Assembly (NCBI RefSeq): GCF_024814435.1
Contig: NZ_JANUXY010000005.1
Span: 161,954-225,953, forward strand
Direction: 5' to 3'
Length of the DNA stretch: 64,000 nt
DNA from: Staphylococcus americanisciuri
GTDB lineage: Bacteria > Bacillota > Bacilli > Staphylococcales > Staphylococcaceae
Shown: piece by piece, positions 8,530 to 19,031 of the stretch
Layout of the letters: the number at the start of each line of letters is the position of its first letter
Position numbering within the stretch: the first letter of the stretch is position 1
The notes under the pieces: generated by a model
Told to the model about the DNA's origin: nothing
Seen by the model: the letters and a program-made list of their open reading frames with translations, nothing else
Database searches by the model: none
Made by a program: the position numbers and the translations under genes

Positions 8530-9096
8530 ATGAAAAAAGACTTACTTGAATTGTTATGTGCCGTCGCAATTGCCGTAATTGCCTCACTGCTTATATCACA
8601 TTTCGTTGCTTCTACTTATAAAGTTAATGGCTTATCTATGTATCCTACTTTTAACGATAGTGACCGTGTAGTAGTCAGTAAAATTTCAAAAACACTAGAC
8701 ACTCTCGATAACGGAGATGTCATTGTATTTCATCGAGATAGCCGTAAAGACTATATTAAACGCTTGATTGGAAAACCTGGGGACATCGTTACTTATAAAA
8801 ACGATATACTCTATGTTAATGGCAAAAAAATAAATGAACCATACTTAGAAGCAAACAAACGCCACAAAATCGGTCGTCAATTAACAGAAGATTTTTCTTC
8901 TATTGACTTGACAGGTGCGTCAGAGCAAGGAACCATTCCCAAAGATAAATACTTAGTTTTAGGAGACAATAGACAAAATAGTATAGATAGTAGACGTCCT
9001 GAAGTAGGCTTAATATCAGAAAAGAAGATTGTCGGTAAAGTTGTCCTACGCTATTGGCCTGTAAGCGACTTTAAACTTAATTTTGATAAACCATAA
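8530..9096 (+). CDS. Signal peptidase I (type I leader peptidase)
   Basis: 188 residues from the ATG at 8530, which has AAAGGTGA upstream; a longer in-frame start at 8437 has no ribosome site and would run through the hairpin. A single N-terminal membrane anchor (about residues 8-27) is followed by the catalytic domain. Ser36 is in LSMYPT and Lys77 in YIKRLIGKPGD, the same spacing as S. aureus SpsB. The C-terminal box GDNRQNSIDSR is also present. It cleaves signal peptides on the outer membrane face. It stands alone here rather than in an spsA-spsB pair, so it may be an additional paralogue. The S. aureus-like name spsB is not assigned because location differs. Confidence 0.9.
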   Translation: MKKDLLELLCAVAIAVIASLLISHFVASTYKVNGLSMYPTFNDSDRVVVSKISKTLDTLDNGDVIVFHRDSRKDYIKRLIGKPGDIVTYKNDILYVNGKKINEPYLEANKRHKIGRQLTEDFSSIDLTGASEQGTIPKDKYLVLGDNRQNSIDSRRPEVGLISEKKIVGKVVLRYWPVSDFKLNFDKP

Positions 9097-9120
9097 GACA
9101 TCGTCATACAACATATATGT

Positions 9121-9190
9121 AAAAAGCACTGGGATCAAGACTGACATCTCATTTTCTTAAAAGATGCCATTGTCCGTACCCAGTGCTTTT
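9121..9190. terminator. Long bidirectional terminator between convergent genes
   Basis: Outer stem aaaaagcactggg with cccagtgctttt and an inner stem catct with agatg. A and T runs flank both ends, so it terminates the signal peptidase transcript rightwards and the FMN-reductase operon leftwards. The inner part (minus strand atcttttaagaaaatgagat) belongs to the same hairpin family as 8452-8501. Confidence 0.8.
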
Positions 9191-9199
9191 GTATTTGAT

Positions 9200-9766
9200 T
9201 TATTTCAAATGTTCATAAGGACTGTTGTTCGCAAATGATAATATTTGATCAATGAATAGTTTAGCACGCAGCTGGAATTCATCATTTGATAAGTATAGTG
9301 TACCGTCTTCTCGTCTATCATAATCTGAATCGTGCGTAGCAATTTGAGTTGGCACTGCAATACCTAGCAACGAACGAACAATTAAACGTAAATGCGACAG
9401 TGGTTCTGCACTCACGATACCGCCACTGTTATTCACCAGTCCAACCGGCTTCATCTTAAAGTCATCCATTGTTAAATGGTCTAATGCATTTTTTAAGATA
9501 CCTGAATATGAACCATGGTAATTCGGTGTTCCCAAAATAATAAAGTCAGCTTCACGCACTAATGTTTTAAGTTGTTCTGCATTGTTTTGGTAACTATCCG
9601 GCACTGGGTTTTGTCCCGTGAAATCTAGTGTATGAATAGGTTGTTCTGCCAAATCAAAAATTGTGACAGATTCATCATGTGATTCAATTTGTTTCTTCAA
9701 AAATTGTGCTAGTGCATTCGTATGTGAACCGCGTTGTGCGCTTCCAACAATAATAAGTCCCTTCAT
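9200..9766 (-). CDS. NAD(P)H-dependent FMN reductase family protein
   Basis: 188 residues with the flavodoxin-like FMN_red fold: N-terminal phosphate loop [15 protein letters not shown] (about 6-20), the [20 protein letters not shown] flavin-contact stretch in the middle and a VNNSGG segment. Such proteins are azoreductases, quinone or chromate reductases; the physiological substrate is unknown. The ATG has AAAAGGAG upstream. It lies 17 bases after the Cof-type phosphatase gene and forms a two-gene operon ending at the 9121-9190 terminator. Confidence 0.83.
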   Translation of the reverse strand: MKGLIIVGSAQRGSHTNALAQFLKKQIESHDESVTIFDLAEQPIHTLDFTGQNPVPDSYQNNAEQLKTLVREADFIILGTPNYHGSYSGILKNALDHLTMDDFKMKPVGLVNNSGGIVSAEPLSHLRLIVRSLLGIAVPTQIATHDSDYDRREDGTLYLSNDEFQLRAKLFIDQILSFANNSPYEHLK

Positions 9767-9783
9767 TGCTTAAAACACTCCTT

Positions 9784-10653
9784 TTATGATTCTGATTGTG
9801 CTAATACATGGTATATTGCCTTTGCAACGCCACTTTCCTCATTAGAATCCGTTGTAAACGTTGCTATATCTTTAACGGCTGGCACACCATTCGCCATCGC
9901 TACTGGGTATCCCACGCGTTCCAACATAGATGTATCATTCATATTGTCACCTACAGCCATAGCGTCTTGCATATCAATATTTAACTGTTCCGCAATTGCT
10001 GCCAACGCCATTCCTTTTTGTGCTTCTGCATTTGTAATCTCAATATTACCAACCGAAGAGGATGAGACAGCGAGACCCACATGTTCTGCAAGTTCCTGTT
10101 TCACACGTCCAAGTTTCTCTATATCTGTATCAAATGCCAATATTTTCATAATCAATTCACCAGGAACCGATTCAATTTCATCATAACTTGAAACGACTTT
10201 CAACGTCCCATTATCAATACGTGACTGAATATGTTGGCGAATGACCGCCACTTTGGCATGTTGGCCTGCTTGTTTCGCAATATCTACATAAATCGCTAAG
10301 TCTTTCTCAGGATCTTCCGTATAAATACCTCTATTGGTATACACTTGGTAGTAAATCCCCTCTTGTCTCAACTTATTTTGAATCGTATCGGACATCTCTT
10401 TATTCAAGCTCGATGTGTGAATGATATTGAAACTTTCATCCCTCACCTCTGCACCATTCAAACAAATATAAGGTACCTTTAAACCTGCTGTCGTCACTGG
10501 TGTACTCGCTTCATAAAAAGCACGCCCAGTCGCGATAACAACCGTTACACCTTTAGATTGTGCATATTGAATCGCCTCAATATTTTCAGGTGTTATTTCG
10601 TGTGATGCATTCAATAAGGTGCCATCCATATCTGTTGCGATTAACTTAATCAT
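9784..10653 (-). CDS. Cof-type HAD-IIB hydrolase
   Basis: 289 residues. Motif I is IATDMDGTLLN (Asp8, Asp10) and motif IV is VGDNMNDTSML, with a large C2-type cap between, typical of Cof/YkrA sugar-phosphate or flavin-phosphate phosphatases. Start chosen at the ATG 10651-10653. An upstream in-frame GTG (10654-10656) lies only 3 bases from the GAGGG site, the ATG 6 bases. First gene of an operon with the FMN reductase; the pairing hints at flavin-related chemistry, but that is inference. Confidence 0.85.
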   Translation of the reverse strand: MIKLIATDMDGTLLNASHEITPENIEAIQYAQSKGVTVVIATGRAFYEASTPVTTAGLKVPYICLNGAEVRDESFNIIHTSSLNKEMSDTIQNKLRQEGIYYQVYTNRGIYTEDPEKDLAIYVDIAKQAGQHAKVAVIRQHIQSRIDNGTLKVVSSYDEIESVPGELIMKILAFDTDIEKLGRVKQELAEHVGLAVSSSSVGNIEITNAEAQKGMALAAIAEQLNIDMQDAMAVGDNMNDTSMLERVGYPVAMANGVPAVKDIATFTTDSNEESGVAKAIYHVLAQSES

Positions 10654-10789
10654 CACATTCCCTCACTTTATATTTATTCTACTTTCCTTTAATTTATACT
10701 GTATGCTACAAATAGAGACATACATATTTTAACAAAATTCATATATATTTTTTCAAAATTTGCTTTTATATAAATATCAGTCACTCAAC

Positions 10790-11278
<489 letters not shown>

Positions 11279-11331
11279 TCACTTATGTTAAAATTTGTAG
11301 TACTGACTACTAAGAGATGGAGCGAAAATAT

Positions 11332-11955
11332 ATGACACAACCATTTATCGTTATTGAAGGACCGATTGGCGTTGGTAAATCCTCACTCACACACAAGTTG
11401 AGTCAATCTTACCACTTTTATGAAGCAAAAGAAATCGTCGGGGAAAACCCGTTCCTTTCTGACTTTTACGAAGATATTTCCAAGTGGAGCTTTCAAACAG
11501 AAATGTTCTTTCTCTGTAACCGATACAAAGCCTATCAAGATTTGGCAGAACTTAATCAAGGTATTGTGTGTGACTATCACATTTATAAAAACAAAATCTT
11601 CGCACGCAACACGCTTTCAGAAGCAGAATACACAAAGTTTTCTCGTATTTATAATATCTTGACGGAAGACTTAATCACACCTGACTATACTATTATATTA
11701 GATGCTGATTTATCCGTATTGAAAGAACGCATTGCCAAGCGTGATCGCAGCTTTGAAGCACATATTGAAGACAACTACTTGTTAAAACTCAAAAAAGACT
11801 ATGCGATGTATTATGAACAACTATCACGTGAAGGTCATAGTGTCCTATGGATTGATACTACAGATATCGACTTCGTAAACAATCCTGAAGACTATGAACA
11901 CGTCTTATCACGTATTAACGACTTAATCGGAGGACATACATATGACAAACTATAA
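11332..11955 (+). CDS. dgk: Deoxynucleoside kinase (deoxyguanosine/deoxyadenosine kinase type)
   Basis: 207 residues from the ATG at 11332, where TGGAG gives 9-base spacing; the in-frame ATG at 11317 overlaps that ribosome site. The P-loop GPIGVGKSS is at the N-terminus and the lid lysine/arginine region KRDRSF is near residue 140. It salvages deoxyribonucleosides by 5'-phosphorylation. It overlaps the next kinase by 14 bases. Specificity is by analogy with the paired dGK/dCK-dAK genes of Gram-positive bacteria; which of the pair prefers dG is not provable here. Confidence 0.85.
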   Translation: MTQPFIVIEGPIGVGKSSLTHKLSQSYHFYEAKEIVGENPFLSDFYEDISKWSFQTEMFFLCNRYKAYQDLAELNQGIVCDYHIYKNKIFARNTLSEAEYTKFSRIYNILTEDLITPDYTIILDADLSVLKERIAKRDRSFEAHIEDNYLLKLKKDYAMYYEQLSREGHSVLWIDTTDIDFVNNPEDYEHVLSRINDLIGGHTYDKL

Positions 11956-12604
11956 TATTCCATCAGATGCAGTCATTACGATTGCTGGAACAGTAGGTGT
12001 TGGTAAATCATCATTAACACGCGCACTTGCTGACAAATTAAACTTTCGGACATCTTATGAAAACGTAGACCATAACCCTTACTTAGACAAATTTTACGAT
12101 GATTTCAATCGTTGGAGTTTTCACTTGCAGATTTACTTTTTAGCTGAACGCTTTAAAGAACAAAAGCGCATGTTTGAATACGGCGGTGGCTTTATTCAAG
12201 ACCGTTCGATTTATGAAGACGTTGATATTTTTGCGAAAATGCACCAAGAACAAGGTACGATGACAGAAGAAGACTTTGAAACATACTCAAATCTATTCGA
12301 CGCTATGGTGATGACGCCATACTTTCCAAAGCCAGACGTACTCATCTATTTAGAATCTGATTATGACAGCGTAATTGATCGTATTAATACGCGTGGTCGT
12401 CAAATGGAAATGGATACAGATCCGGAATATTGGCAAATGCTGTTCAAACGCTATGACAATTGGATTAATCAGTTCAATGCATGCCCAGTCGTTCGCGTGA
12501 ATATTAAAGAATACGACTTATACGGCGATCCAGATTCCATCGATAAAGTCATCGCAAAAATTGCACATATTATCCAAACACATCGCCAAGTTGATACACG
12601 TTAA
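11942..12604 (+). CDS. dck: Deoxynucleoside kinase (deoxyadenosine/deoxycytidine kinase type)
   Basis: 220 residues. P-loop AGTVGVGKSSLT, the ERS-like QDRSIYED segment, and the lid region INTRGRQMEMD. Paralogue of the preceding gene and translationally coupled to it: the ATG at 11942 lies inside the upstream gene after AGGAGG. The two proteins act together in deoxynucleoside salvage, and in related species may form a heterodimer. The transcript ends at the terminator 12613-12646. Confidence 0.86.
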   Translation: MTNYNIPSDAVITIAGTVGVGKSSLTRALADKLNFRTSYENVDHNPYLDKFYDDFNRWSFHLQIYFLAERFKEQKRMFEYGGGFIQDRSIYEDVDIFAKMHQEQGTMTEEDFETYSNLFDAMVMTPYFPKPDVLIYLESDYDSVIDRINTRGRQMEMDTDPEYWQMLFKRYDNWINQFNACPVVRVNIKEYDLYGDPDSIDKVIAKIAHIIQTHRQVDTR

Positions 12605-12612
12605 ACGTTGAA

Positions 12613-12646
12613 AAATCCCCTTACTACCGAGATAGCGAGGGGATTT
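12613..12646. terminator. Bidirectional terminator between dck and yfhO
   Basis: Stem aaatcccct with aggggattt, with T-rich sequence on both outer sides. It serves convergent transcripts of the kinase pair (plus) and the first YfhO gene (minus). Confidence 0.75.
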
Positions 12647-12662
12647 CTGTATGTTATTTAGA

Positions 12663-15239
12663 CTAACTCGTACGACGCAACCATTTGCGATAGACAAACG
12701 CACTGATAATACCAACAATTGTCATCACAAGGTATAAACGCCAATATGGCAGCTCATAATAAATGATAACCTCTTTCTCACCCTTATTAACTGGAATCAC
12801 AGTTTGTAAGCCATTGCCCTTTTCCACATCCCTTGGTTTGCCATCTACTTCAGCTTTCAAACCACCACGATATGGCATTGGCATTACAAGATAAGACTTT
12901 TTCGTTGGTTTTATTGCTACATGTATATCTCGTTTATTTTTTGTCACTTTAACCGGTATGACTTCGTCTTTTGCTTTTTCTAATGTTGCATAGTCTTCGC
13001 CGTAAATACCTTTAATGTTGACACGATATGTGCCTTTTTTAAGTTTGAGTTGCATGATATCTTTTGCCGATACACGGACTGTTACAGGTGTAACGAAACG
13101 TCTATAACGTTGATTAAGTTCTTGACGTGCCTGATAAAATTCATCAACAAGTAAATAATGGTGTGCATTTGGATGTAATAATTCAATATCCATTTCTAAA
13201 TAATAATCTTTATATCTTCCTGACAATTCAGGAGGCATTTTGATATCAAGACCACCTAAATCTTTGAAGACAGTTAATTGAAAGCCTTGTTGTTTCGCAT
13301 CTCGTGGTGTAATGCCTGCAAATTTAACAAGATTCGGATTTTCGTAAAATGGCGTATTCGCTTTCTTTCCACCTATGACAACACCTTCAAGCATCGCATG
13401 CTCACGGTCTAAAGGTGACTTTAAATCCGCAGCATCGAAAATTTTTGATGTTAGATGCGCTGCAGGATAATCAATCGTGTTATGACTATGCGTCCATGTC
13501 ACAATTCTATCTTTAAAAGTCTCTCGTCGCTCCATGCCATATGGTAAAGACAGGTCACTTCCTTTTCGAATGCGGTCTGTAACACCCCATAACGATAATA
13601 GATTTGCACGATCTCCCAGTGTGCGGTAGTAACTGTTATAATCTAAGCCCATATTAATCTGCATCAACTTGTCATAATATTCTAGTATCTCACCATCAAA
13701 AATACTGGAATACAGCGACAAACTATTGAATCGATACAACATACCTGTATTCGCAACCACACCAATATAATCAATACGATCCAACGGTGACTGCTTATCT
13801 TTCATCTTATTAATCTTTTTTTGCATGATATCACTATGATAATCTGGTGAATGCAGAAGGTCTAAATTAGGTTCATATTGTGCCAATTGATTTGTGCGAT
13901 AATTCAATAGCATGACAAATTGCTGGACGACAAACAGGGCAATAATGAGCAAAGCTATTTTCTTATTGAAACCTTTTTGCATAAACACACAATATCCTAC
14001 AATGCATAAAATTAAGACACTTACGATCATCCATCGCATACGTCCTTCCGACATATTAACAGTGGCTATGGCTAATGGAATAAGTGGTAATAATGATATC
14101 AAATAATTATGCCACATCAATTCCTTAAAATACTTCACCCATAATGCCATAAGGACACTTGTTGATAGCACTAACAGGAACCCCCATCGTCTTTCTGGGA
14201 ATGAAAAGCCATTAAAGAAGCTATCAATATGTGGTGTAAGCGAACCGATAAGTAAAATCCATGTCAATATTGCAAACAATCGATAATAATAGTGACGATA
14301 TAACTTAAATGAAAAAAGTGCTACTAACACAATAAAAGTAATTGTAAAATCATAGCCATTTGAAAAAATATGATACCTTTGAGAAAAATCAATCAGCAAT
14401 GGCACATTAAAATCGATCAGTTTACGGTCATTATGCAAGAAGCCATGCACGCCCGTTAAAAAACCAAACGAAGCAATACACAAACTAATCAACACTGCTG
14501 GGAATAGCAGCCATAACTTTTTCCAACGTACGACAATATCATCTGGATGTGTGTCAATCATGCGATAAATCAAATAAATAGTTAGCGCAATTACTTCATA
14601 ATAACTAAAATAAAAGTTAGAAAATAAAGTTAATGAAATAGCAAAAACAAATAATCCGATTTTTCTTTTTTTGAAGAAGCGTTCCATTCCCCAAATAGAT
14701 AATGGTAAAAAAAGCATAACATCGCCAAAAAATGACCATATAAAATTGAAAAAGTAAAAAATCGTTGACGCACTATAAAGCATCGCACCTAAAAAGCAAT
14801 AACGCTTCTCCATTTTAAACGTTTTCAACATGCCATATGCCGCTAGAAATGTAATCATACATTTTAAAAAGGCCACAACAATCTGATTCCCCGCCCAGAA
14901 ATCAATACTTGATGGATCCACCAATCTCAACGTTTGAAACAACTTAATACCCAAAAAGTTGATATACATTAAAGGCGACGTTGTGTAATAATAGGAGAGA
15001 TCTGTGAAGTAATCTCCACCCAGTCCAAAACCAACATCATAAAAAGATGATAGATTTGACATCCTCTCGTACAAAAACATTTGGAATGGCACTAGTTGTC
15101 TAATCCCATCATATTTTCCACTATACACCGTACCGTCTACAAGATAGCGATAAAATACAGGAAAATACACAAGCGTTGCGACTAAAAAGGCCATGCTCAA
15201 CAATTTAAATGATTTATGATTCAAAAATTCTTTTTTCAA
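12663..15239 (-). CDS. YfhO-family multi-pass membrane protein, paralogue 1
   Basis: 858 residues. About a dozen membrane helices lie in the first 440 residues, followed by a large soluble region (about 440-825) and a last helix before a basic tail. YfhO proteins are GT-C-like membrane glycosyltransferases; in B. subtilis and S. aureus YfhO works with CsbB and GtcA to add GlcNAc to lipoteichoic acid outside the cell. No csbB or gtcA is in this window. It begins with TTG (15237-15239), the only in-frame start matching its paralogue, with a weak GAGTG site. It closely resembles the gene at 15521-18100, clearly a tandem duplication. Which one carries the classical role is unknown. Confidence 0.82.
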   Translation of the reverse strand: MKKEFLNHKSFKLLSMAFLVATLVYFPVFYRYLVDGTVYSGKYDGIRQLVPFQMFLYERMSNLSSFYDVGFGLGGDYFTDLSYYYTTSPLMYINFLGIKLFQTLRLVDPSSIDFWAGNQIVVAFLKCMITFLAAYGMLKTFKMEKRYCFLGAMLYSASTIFYFFNFIWSFFGDVMLFLPLSIWGMERFFKKRKIGLFVFAISLTLFSNFYFSYYEVIALTIYLIYRMIDTHPDDIVVRWKKLWLLFPAVLISLCIASFGFLTGVHGFLHNDRKLIDFNVPLLIDFSQRYHIFSNGYDFTITFIVLVALFSFKLYRHYYYRLFAILTWILLIGSLTPHIDSFFNGFSFPERRWGFLLVLSTSVLMALWVKYFKELMWHNYLISLLPLIPLAIATVNMSEGRMRWMIVSVLILCIVGYCVFMQKGFNKKIALLIIALFVVQQFVMLLNYRTNQLAQYEPNLDLLHSPDYHSDIMQKKINKMKDKQSPLDRIDYIGVVANTGMLYRFNSLSLYSSIFDGEILEYYDKLMQINMGLDYNSYYRTLGDRANLLSLWGVTDRIRKGSDLSLPYGMERRETFKDRIVTWTHSHNTIDYPAAHLTSKIFDAADLKSPLDREHAMLEGVVIGGKKANTPFYENPNLVKFAGITPRDAKQQGFQLTVFKDLGGLDIKMPPELSGRYKDYYLEMDIELLHPNAHHYLLVDEFYQARQELNQRYRRFVTPVTVRVSAKDIMQLKLKKGTYRVNIKGIYGEDYATLEKAKDEVIPVKVTKNKRDIHVAIKPTKKSYLVMPMPYRGGLKAEVDGKPRDVEKGNGLQTVIPVNKGEKEVIIYYELPYWRLYLVMTIVGIISAFVYRKWLRRTS

Positions 15240-15520
15240 TAGTATTCACTCTTTCAATATTGATAAAAATATGACGCTTATTGTACACCTCTTGAAGCTC
15301 CATTTATAAGATTATTAGAGATATTACACACGTTGCATCACATCTTTATCTCTTCATCACATGATGTTTAATCCCAGTTATTCATTAATGGTGCGCTTAA
15401 AGCCTCCCATCAAAGACAACCTTCAATCATCTAAATGGATATGTAAAAAGGCCCCAAATTATTAGAAATACTGTCTAACAATAGGAACCCGTTTACATAA
15501 AGAAACATTCAATTGTCAGA

Positions 15521-18100
15521 CTAACTGTTGCGTCGTAACCACTTACGATAGATAATGGCACCGATAACACCTAAAAGTGTCAGCACGAGATAGACACGCC
15601 AATGCGGTAATTCATAATGGAGTATCACTTCTTTTTCTCCTTTGTTAACTGGAATTACCGTCTGTAAGCCATTTCCTTTTTCCACTCCTCTTGCCTCACC
15701 ATCTACTTCAGCTTTCAAACCATCACGATATGGCATCGGCAATACAAGATATGACTTTTTCGTCGGCTTCATATCAACACGTATATTACGTTTGTTTCTC
15801 GTCACTTTCACCGGTTTGACATCATTTTGTGCTTTTTCTAATGTTGTATAATCTTCACCATAAATGCCTTTGATATTCACACGATATGTGCCTTTTTTAA
15901 GCTTAAGTTGCATTGGTTCATTTGCAGATACACGAACTGTTACAGGTGTTACAAAACGTCTATAACGCTGCGTAAGTTCCCTACGTTCCTGGTAAAAGTT
16001 ATCTACAATTAAATAATGCGGTGTATTCGGATATAATAACTCCACATCCATCTCTAAGTAATAGTCTTTATATTTCGCTAATAAATCAGGGGGCATCGAG
16101 ATATCTAAACCACCTAAATCTTTTGAAACAGTCAATTGAAATCCTTGTTGTTTCGCATCACGCGGTGTAATGTCAGCAAACTTAACTAAGTTCGGATTTG
16201 CGTAAAATGGTGTATTTGCTTTCTCACCATCTAATACAACCCCTTCAAGCATCGCATGTTCGCGGTCTAAAGGTGATTTTAAATCGGAAGCATCAAAAAC
16301 TTTCGATGTCAGATGCGCCGCAGGATAATCAAATGTATTGTGACTACGTATCCATGTTACACCTCTGTCACTGAATTTCTCCTGACGTTCCATACCATAA
16401 GGAATTGAATTGTCATCGCCTTTTCTAATACGATCCGTCACACCCCATAAAGCAAACATATTCGCGCGATCTCCAAACGTACGATAATAACTGTTGGAAT
16501 CATATCCCATATTAACCTGCATGAGTTTGTCATAGTATTCTAAAATAGCACCATCAAAAATACTAGAATACAGCGCGACACCATTAAAATTGTACAGCAT
16601 ACTCGTATTCACCGCGAAATTGCTAATATAATCAATGCGTTCCATTGGTGACTGTTTATCTGTAATCTTATCAATCTTATGTTGTAACACATCACTATGA
16701 TAATCTGGTGAATGCAATGTCTCCAATGTCGTTTCATATCGCATCATATTATTGGTACGGTAATTCCATACCAACAGAAATTGTTGTGCGATAAAAAGAC
16801 CAATGATAATATACATCATTTTTTGAGAAAAGCTTTGTCGCGCAACAATACAATACGCTACAAGACATAAAATCAACGCACTAGCAACCATCCACCACAT
16901 ACGACCTGATGATAAGTTAACCGTCGCAATCGCTAATGGGACCAATGGCAATAGCGAAATCAAATAACTGCGCCATGTCAACTCAGCAAGGTGCTTCAAC
17001 CATAATGCGATGAGCACACTTGTCGACATCACTAACAAAAAGCCCCAACGTCTTTCTGGGAAGGATAACCCATTAAATAAGCTATCCGTATATTGTGAAA
17101 GTGAACCAATCAGTAAAATCCATGTAAATATCGCAAATAAACGATAATAGTAATGACGATACAGTTTAAATGTAAAGAGTGCCACAAGCGCAATAAAAGT
17201 AATAGTGAAATGAAGTCCATTTGAAAAAATATGATAATCTGGTGAAAAATCAATAAGAAACGGCACTTCAAAATCAACCAGTTTACGATCATTATTAAGA
17301 AAGGCGCGGACACCTGTTAGAAAACCCAGTGATGCGACACACAAACTAATGATTACTGCTGGACAAAGCAGCCATAGTTTTTTCCAACGCGTCACAACAT
17401 CGTCTGGGTGCTTATCAATCATGCGATAAATCAAATAAGCAGCCAAAGCTAGCGCAAGGTAATAACTGAAATAGAAGTTAGAAAATAACGTCAATGCAAT
17501 CGCAATAATAAATAATCCGATTTTACGTTGTTTAAAGAAACGTTCCATTCCCCAAATAGCCAGCGGTAAATAAAGCATGACATCCCCGAAAAATGACCAT
17601 GCAAAATTGAAAAAGTAAAAGACCGTTGAAGCACTATAAAGCATCGCACCTACAAAGCGATAGGGCTTCTCTATTTTAAACATTTTCAACATACCATATG
17701 TTGCTAAGAAAGTAAGTGCACATTTGAAATAAGCAACAACGAGTTGATTCGTTGCCCAAAAATCAATATTTGTTGGGTCAACCAATCCTAACGTTTCAAC
17801 CACTTTGATGCTCAAAAAGTTAAGATACATCATAGGAGACGTTGTATAATAATAGGTAAGATCTGTAAAATAGTCGCCACCTAGCCCAAAACCGACATCA
17901 TAAAAGGACGAAAAGCTCGCCATCCGTTCATACAAGAATTTTTGAAACGGTACCATTTGTTTAATGCCATCATATCTTCCACTATAAACAATGCCATGTT
18001 TTAAATAGCGATAAAGAACAGGGAAGTACACCAATGCACCAACAAACAAGGCCATGCCTAATAATTTAAACCATTTAAGATAAGGAAAGTCTTTTTTCAA
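15521..18100 (-). CDS. YfhO-family multi-pass membrane protein, paralogue 2
   Basis: 859 residues, colinear with paralogue 1 throughout: the same helices, the same YDGI and FPERRWGFLL motifs, and the same C-terminal SYLVxPMPYR block. The greatest conservation is in the soluble C-terminal half (for example LDREHAMLEGVV). Start is TTG at 18098-18100 with AAAGGA 9 bases upstream; the nearby ATG is out of frame. A 281-base gap without a clear terminator or ORF separates it from paralogue 1, so the two may be partly co-transcribed. Proposed function: transfer of a sugar from a lipid carrier to a surface polymer, inferred from family. Confidence 0.82.
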   Translation of the reverse strand: MKKDFPYLKWFKLLGMALFVGALVYFPVLYRYLKHGIVYSGRYDGIKQMVPFQKFLYERMASFSSFYDVGFGLGGDYFTDLTYYYTTSPMMYLNFLSIKVVETLGLVDPTNIDFWATNQLVVAYFKCALTFLATYGMLKMFKIEKPYRFVGAMLYSASTVFYFFNFAWSFFGDVMLYLPLAIWGMERFFKQRKIGLFIIAIALTLFSNFYFSYYLALALAAYLIYRMIDKHPDDVVTRWKKLWLLCPAVIISLCVASLGFLTGVRAFLNNDRKLVDFEVPFLIDFSPDYHIFSNGLHFTITFIALVALFTFKLYRHYYYRLFAIFTWILLIGSLSQYTDSLFNGLSFPERRWGFLLVMSTSVLIALWLKHLAELTWRSYLISLLPLVPLAIATVNLSSGRMWWMVASALILCLVAYCIVARQSFSQKMMYIIIGLFIAQQFLLVWNYRTNNMMRYETTLETLHSPDYHSDVLQHKIDKITDKQSPMERIDYISNFAVNTSMLYNFNGVALYSSIFDGAILEYYDKLMQVNMGYDSNSYYRTFGDRANMFALWGVTDRIRKGDDNSIPYGMERQEKFSDRGVTWIRSHNTFDYPAAHLTSKVFDASDLKSPLDREHAMLEGVVLDGEKANTPFYANPNLVKFADITPRDAKQQGFQLTVSKDLGGLDISMPPDLLAKYKDYYLEMDVELLYPNTPHYLIVDNFYQERRELTQRYRRFVTPVTVRVSANEPMQLKLKKGTYRVNIKGIYGEDYTTLEKAQNDVKPVKVTRNKRNIRVDMKPTKKSYLVLPMPYRDGLKAEVDGEARGVEKGNGLQTVIPVNKGEKEVILHYELPHWRVYLVLTLLGVIGAIIYRKWLRRNS

Positions 18101-18305
18101 GCATACTCATCCTTTCTTCATTCATTAATTTAAAATTTTGCTAAATTGTATTAATATGTATTCATCTAGATTATAAATAATTAGTCTCTTAGCGACAAGA
18201 TAGAATGATACACGCAATACATTGCCACACATAAAACTAATAAATATGTAACATTTCGCTGCCCACATTCACTTTGAACAGCATATCTTTAGTAATTATA
18301 CCAGA

Positions 18306-18339
18306 ATAACTTATAAAATATAATAACTTATAAAATATA
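18306..18339. repeat. Two tandem copies of a 17-base AT-rich unit
   Basis: The unit ataacttataaaatata occurs twice in direct succession, just past the 3' end of the HAD gene. The function is unknown; it may simply be slippage-derived. The rest of the 18101-18347 gap shows nothing recognisable. Confidence 0.6.
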
Positions 18340-18347
18340 GTGGGAGT

Positions 18348-19031
18348 TCATAAATATTCTAATACGTATGTGACATCTTCCACCACAACATCCGCTTCTT
18401 CAAATGACGCTTCATATCCCAATCCAGTGCGCACACCGATTGTCTTGGCACATTTTGCTTCGCGACCAGTCTGCATATCTAAGTCCGTATCGCCAATCAT
18501 TACCATTTCTTTTCCAGTTACACCACGCGACCACAGTGGCTCTAAAAGGCGCTTATCTGGCTTTTCATAGTTATCACCATTCGTTGAAATTACACAAGCA
18601 AACATATCTTGAAGACCTGTCTGTTTTAAGAAATGTGACACGCCATGAGCATTGTCTCCCGTCACAATCGCCAATAGGTAACCATGCGCTTGGAGTTTAG
18701 CCAATGTTTTACGAACGCCTGGATAAAGCTTACTTTCTGGTACGCGTGTATTGATTAATTGCTGACTACGCATACAAACCCATTCATACGTCTCAACATC
18801 TGTATAATGCTCAAATATCGCTGCCATCTCTTCAAGCGATCCCGATGCCATCACGCTATTTGGTCGAAAAGCATCTCCTTCAATACCAATCTCATCATAA
18901 ACAGCATCACGTTGATCAATCTCAAAATGCGCACAAACATCATCTACTAGTTGAATCCCTAACCTCACCCAACTTTGATCAAATTGAATGAGTGTCCCAT
19001 CTTTATCGAATAATAGCCATTTTATCGTCAT
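18348..19031 (-). CDS. HAD-superfamily hydrolase, phosphoglycolate-phosphatase-like
   Basis: 227 residues from the ATG at 19029-19031. An upstream in-frame GTG and ATG lie within or against the AGGTGA ribosome site. Motif I FDKDGTL (Asp9, Asp11), motif II TGDN, and motif IV MIGDTDLDM match the Gph/PpaX/beta-phosphoglucomutase-like subfamily with an alpha-helical cap. The substrate is unknown. A HAD gene at this place beside ilvE is also found in S. aureus as far as I recall. Confidence 0.83.
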   Translation of the reverse strand: MTIKWLLFDKDGTLIQFDQSWVRLGIQLVDDVCAHFEIDQRDAVYDEIGIEGDAFRPNSVMASGSLEEMAAIFEHYTDVETYEWVCMRSQQLINTRVPESKLYPGVRKTLAKLQAHGYLLAIVTGDNAHGVSHFLKQTGLQDMFACVISTNGDNYEKPDKRLLEPLWSRGVTGKEMVMIGDTDLDMQTGREAKCAKTIGVRTGLGYEASFEEADVVVEDVTYVLEYL

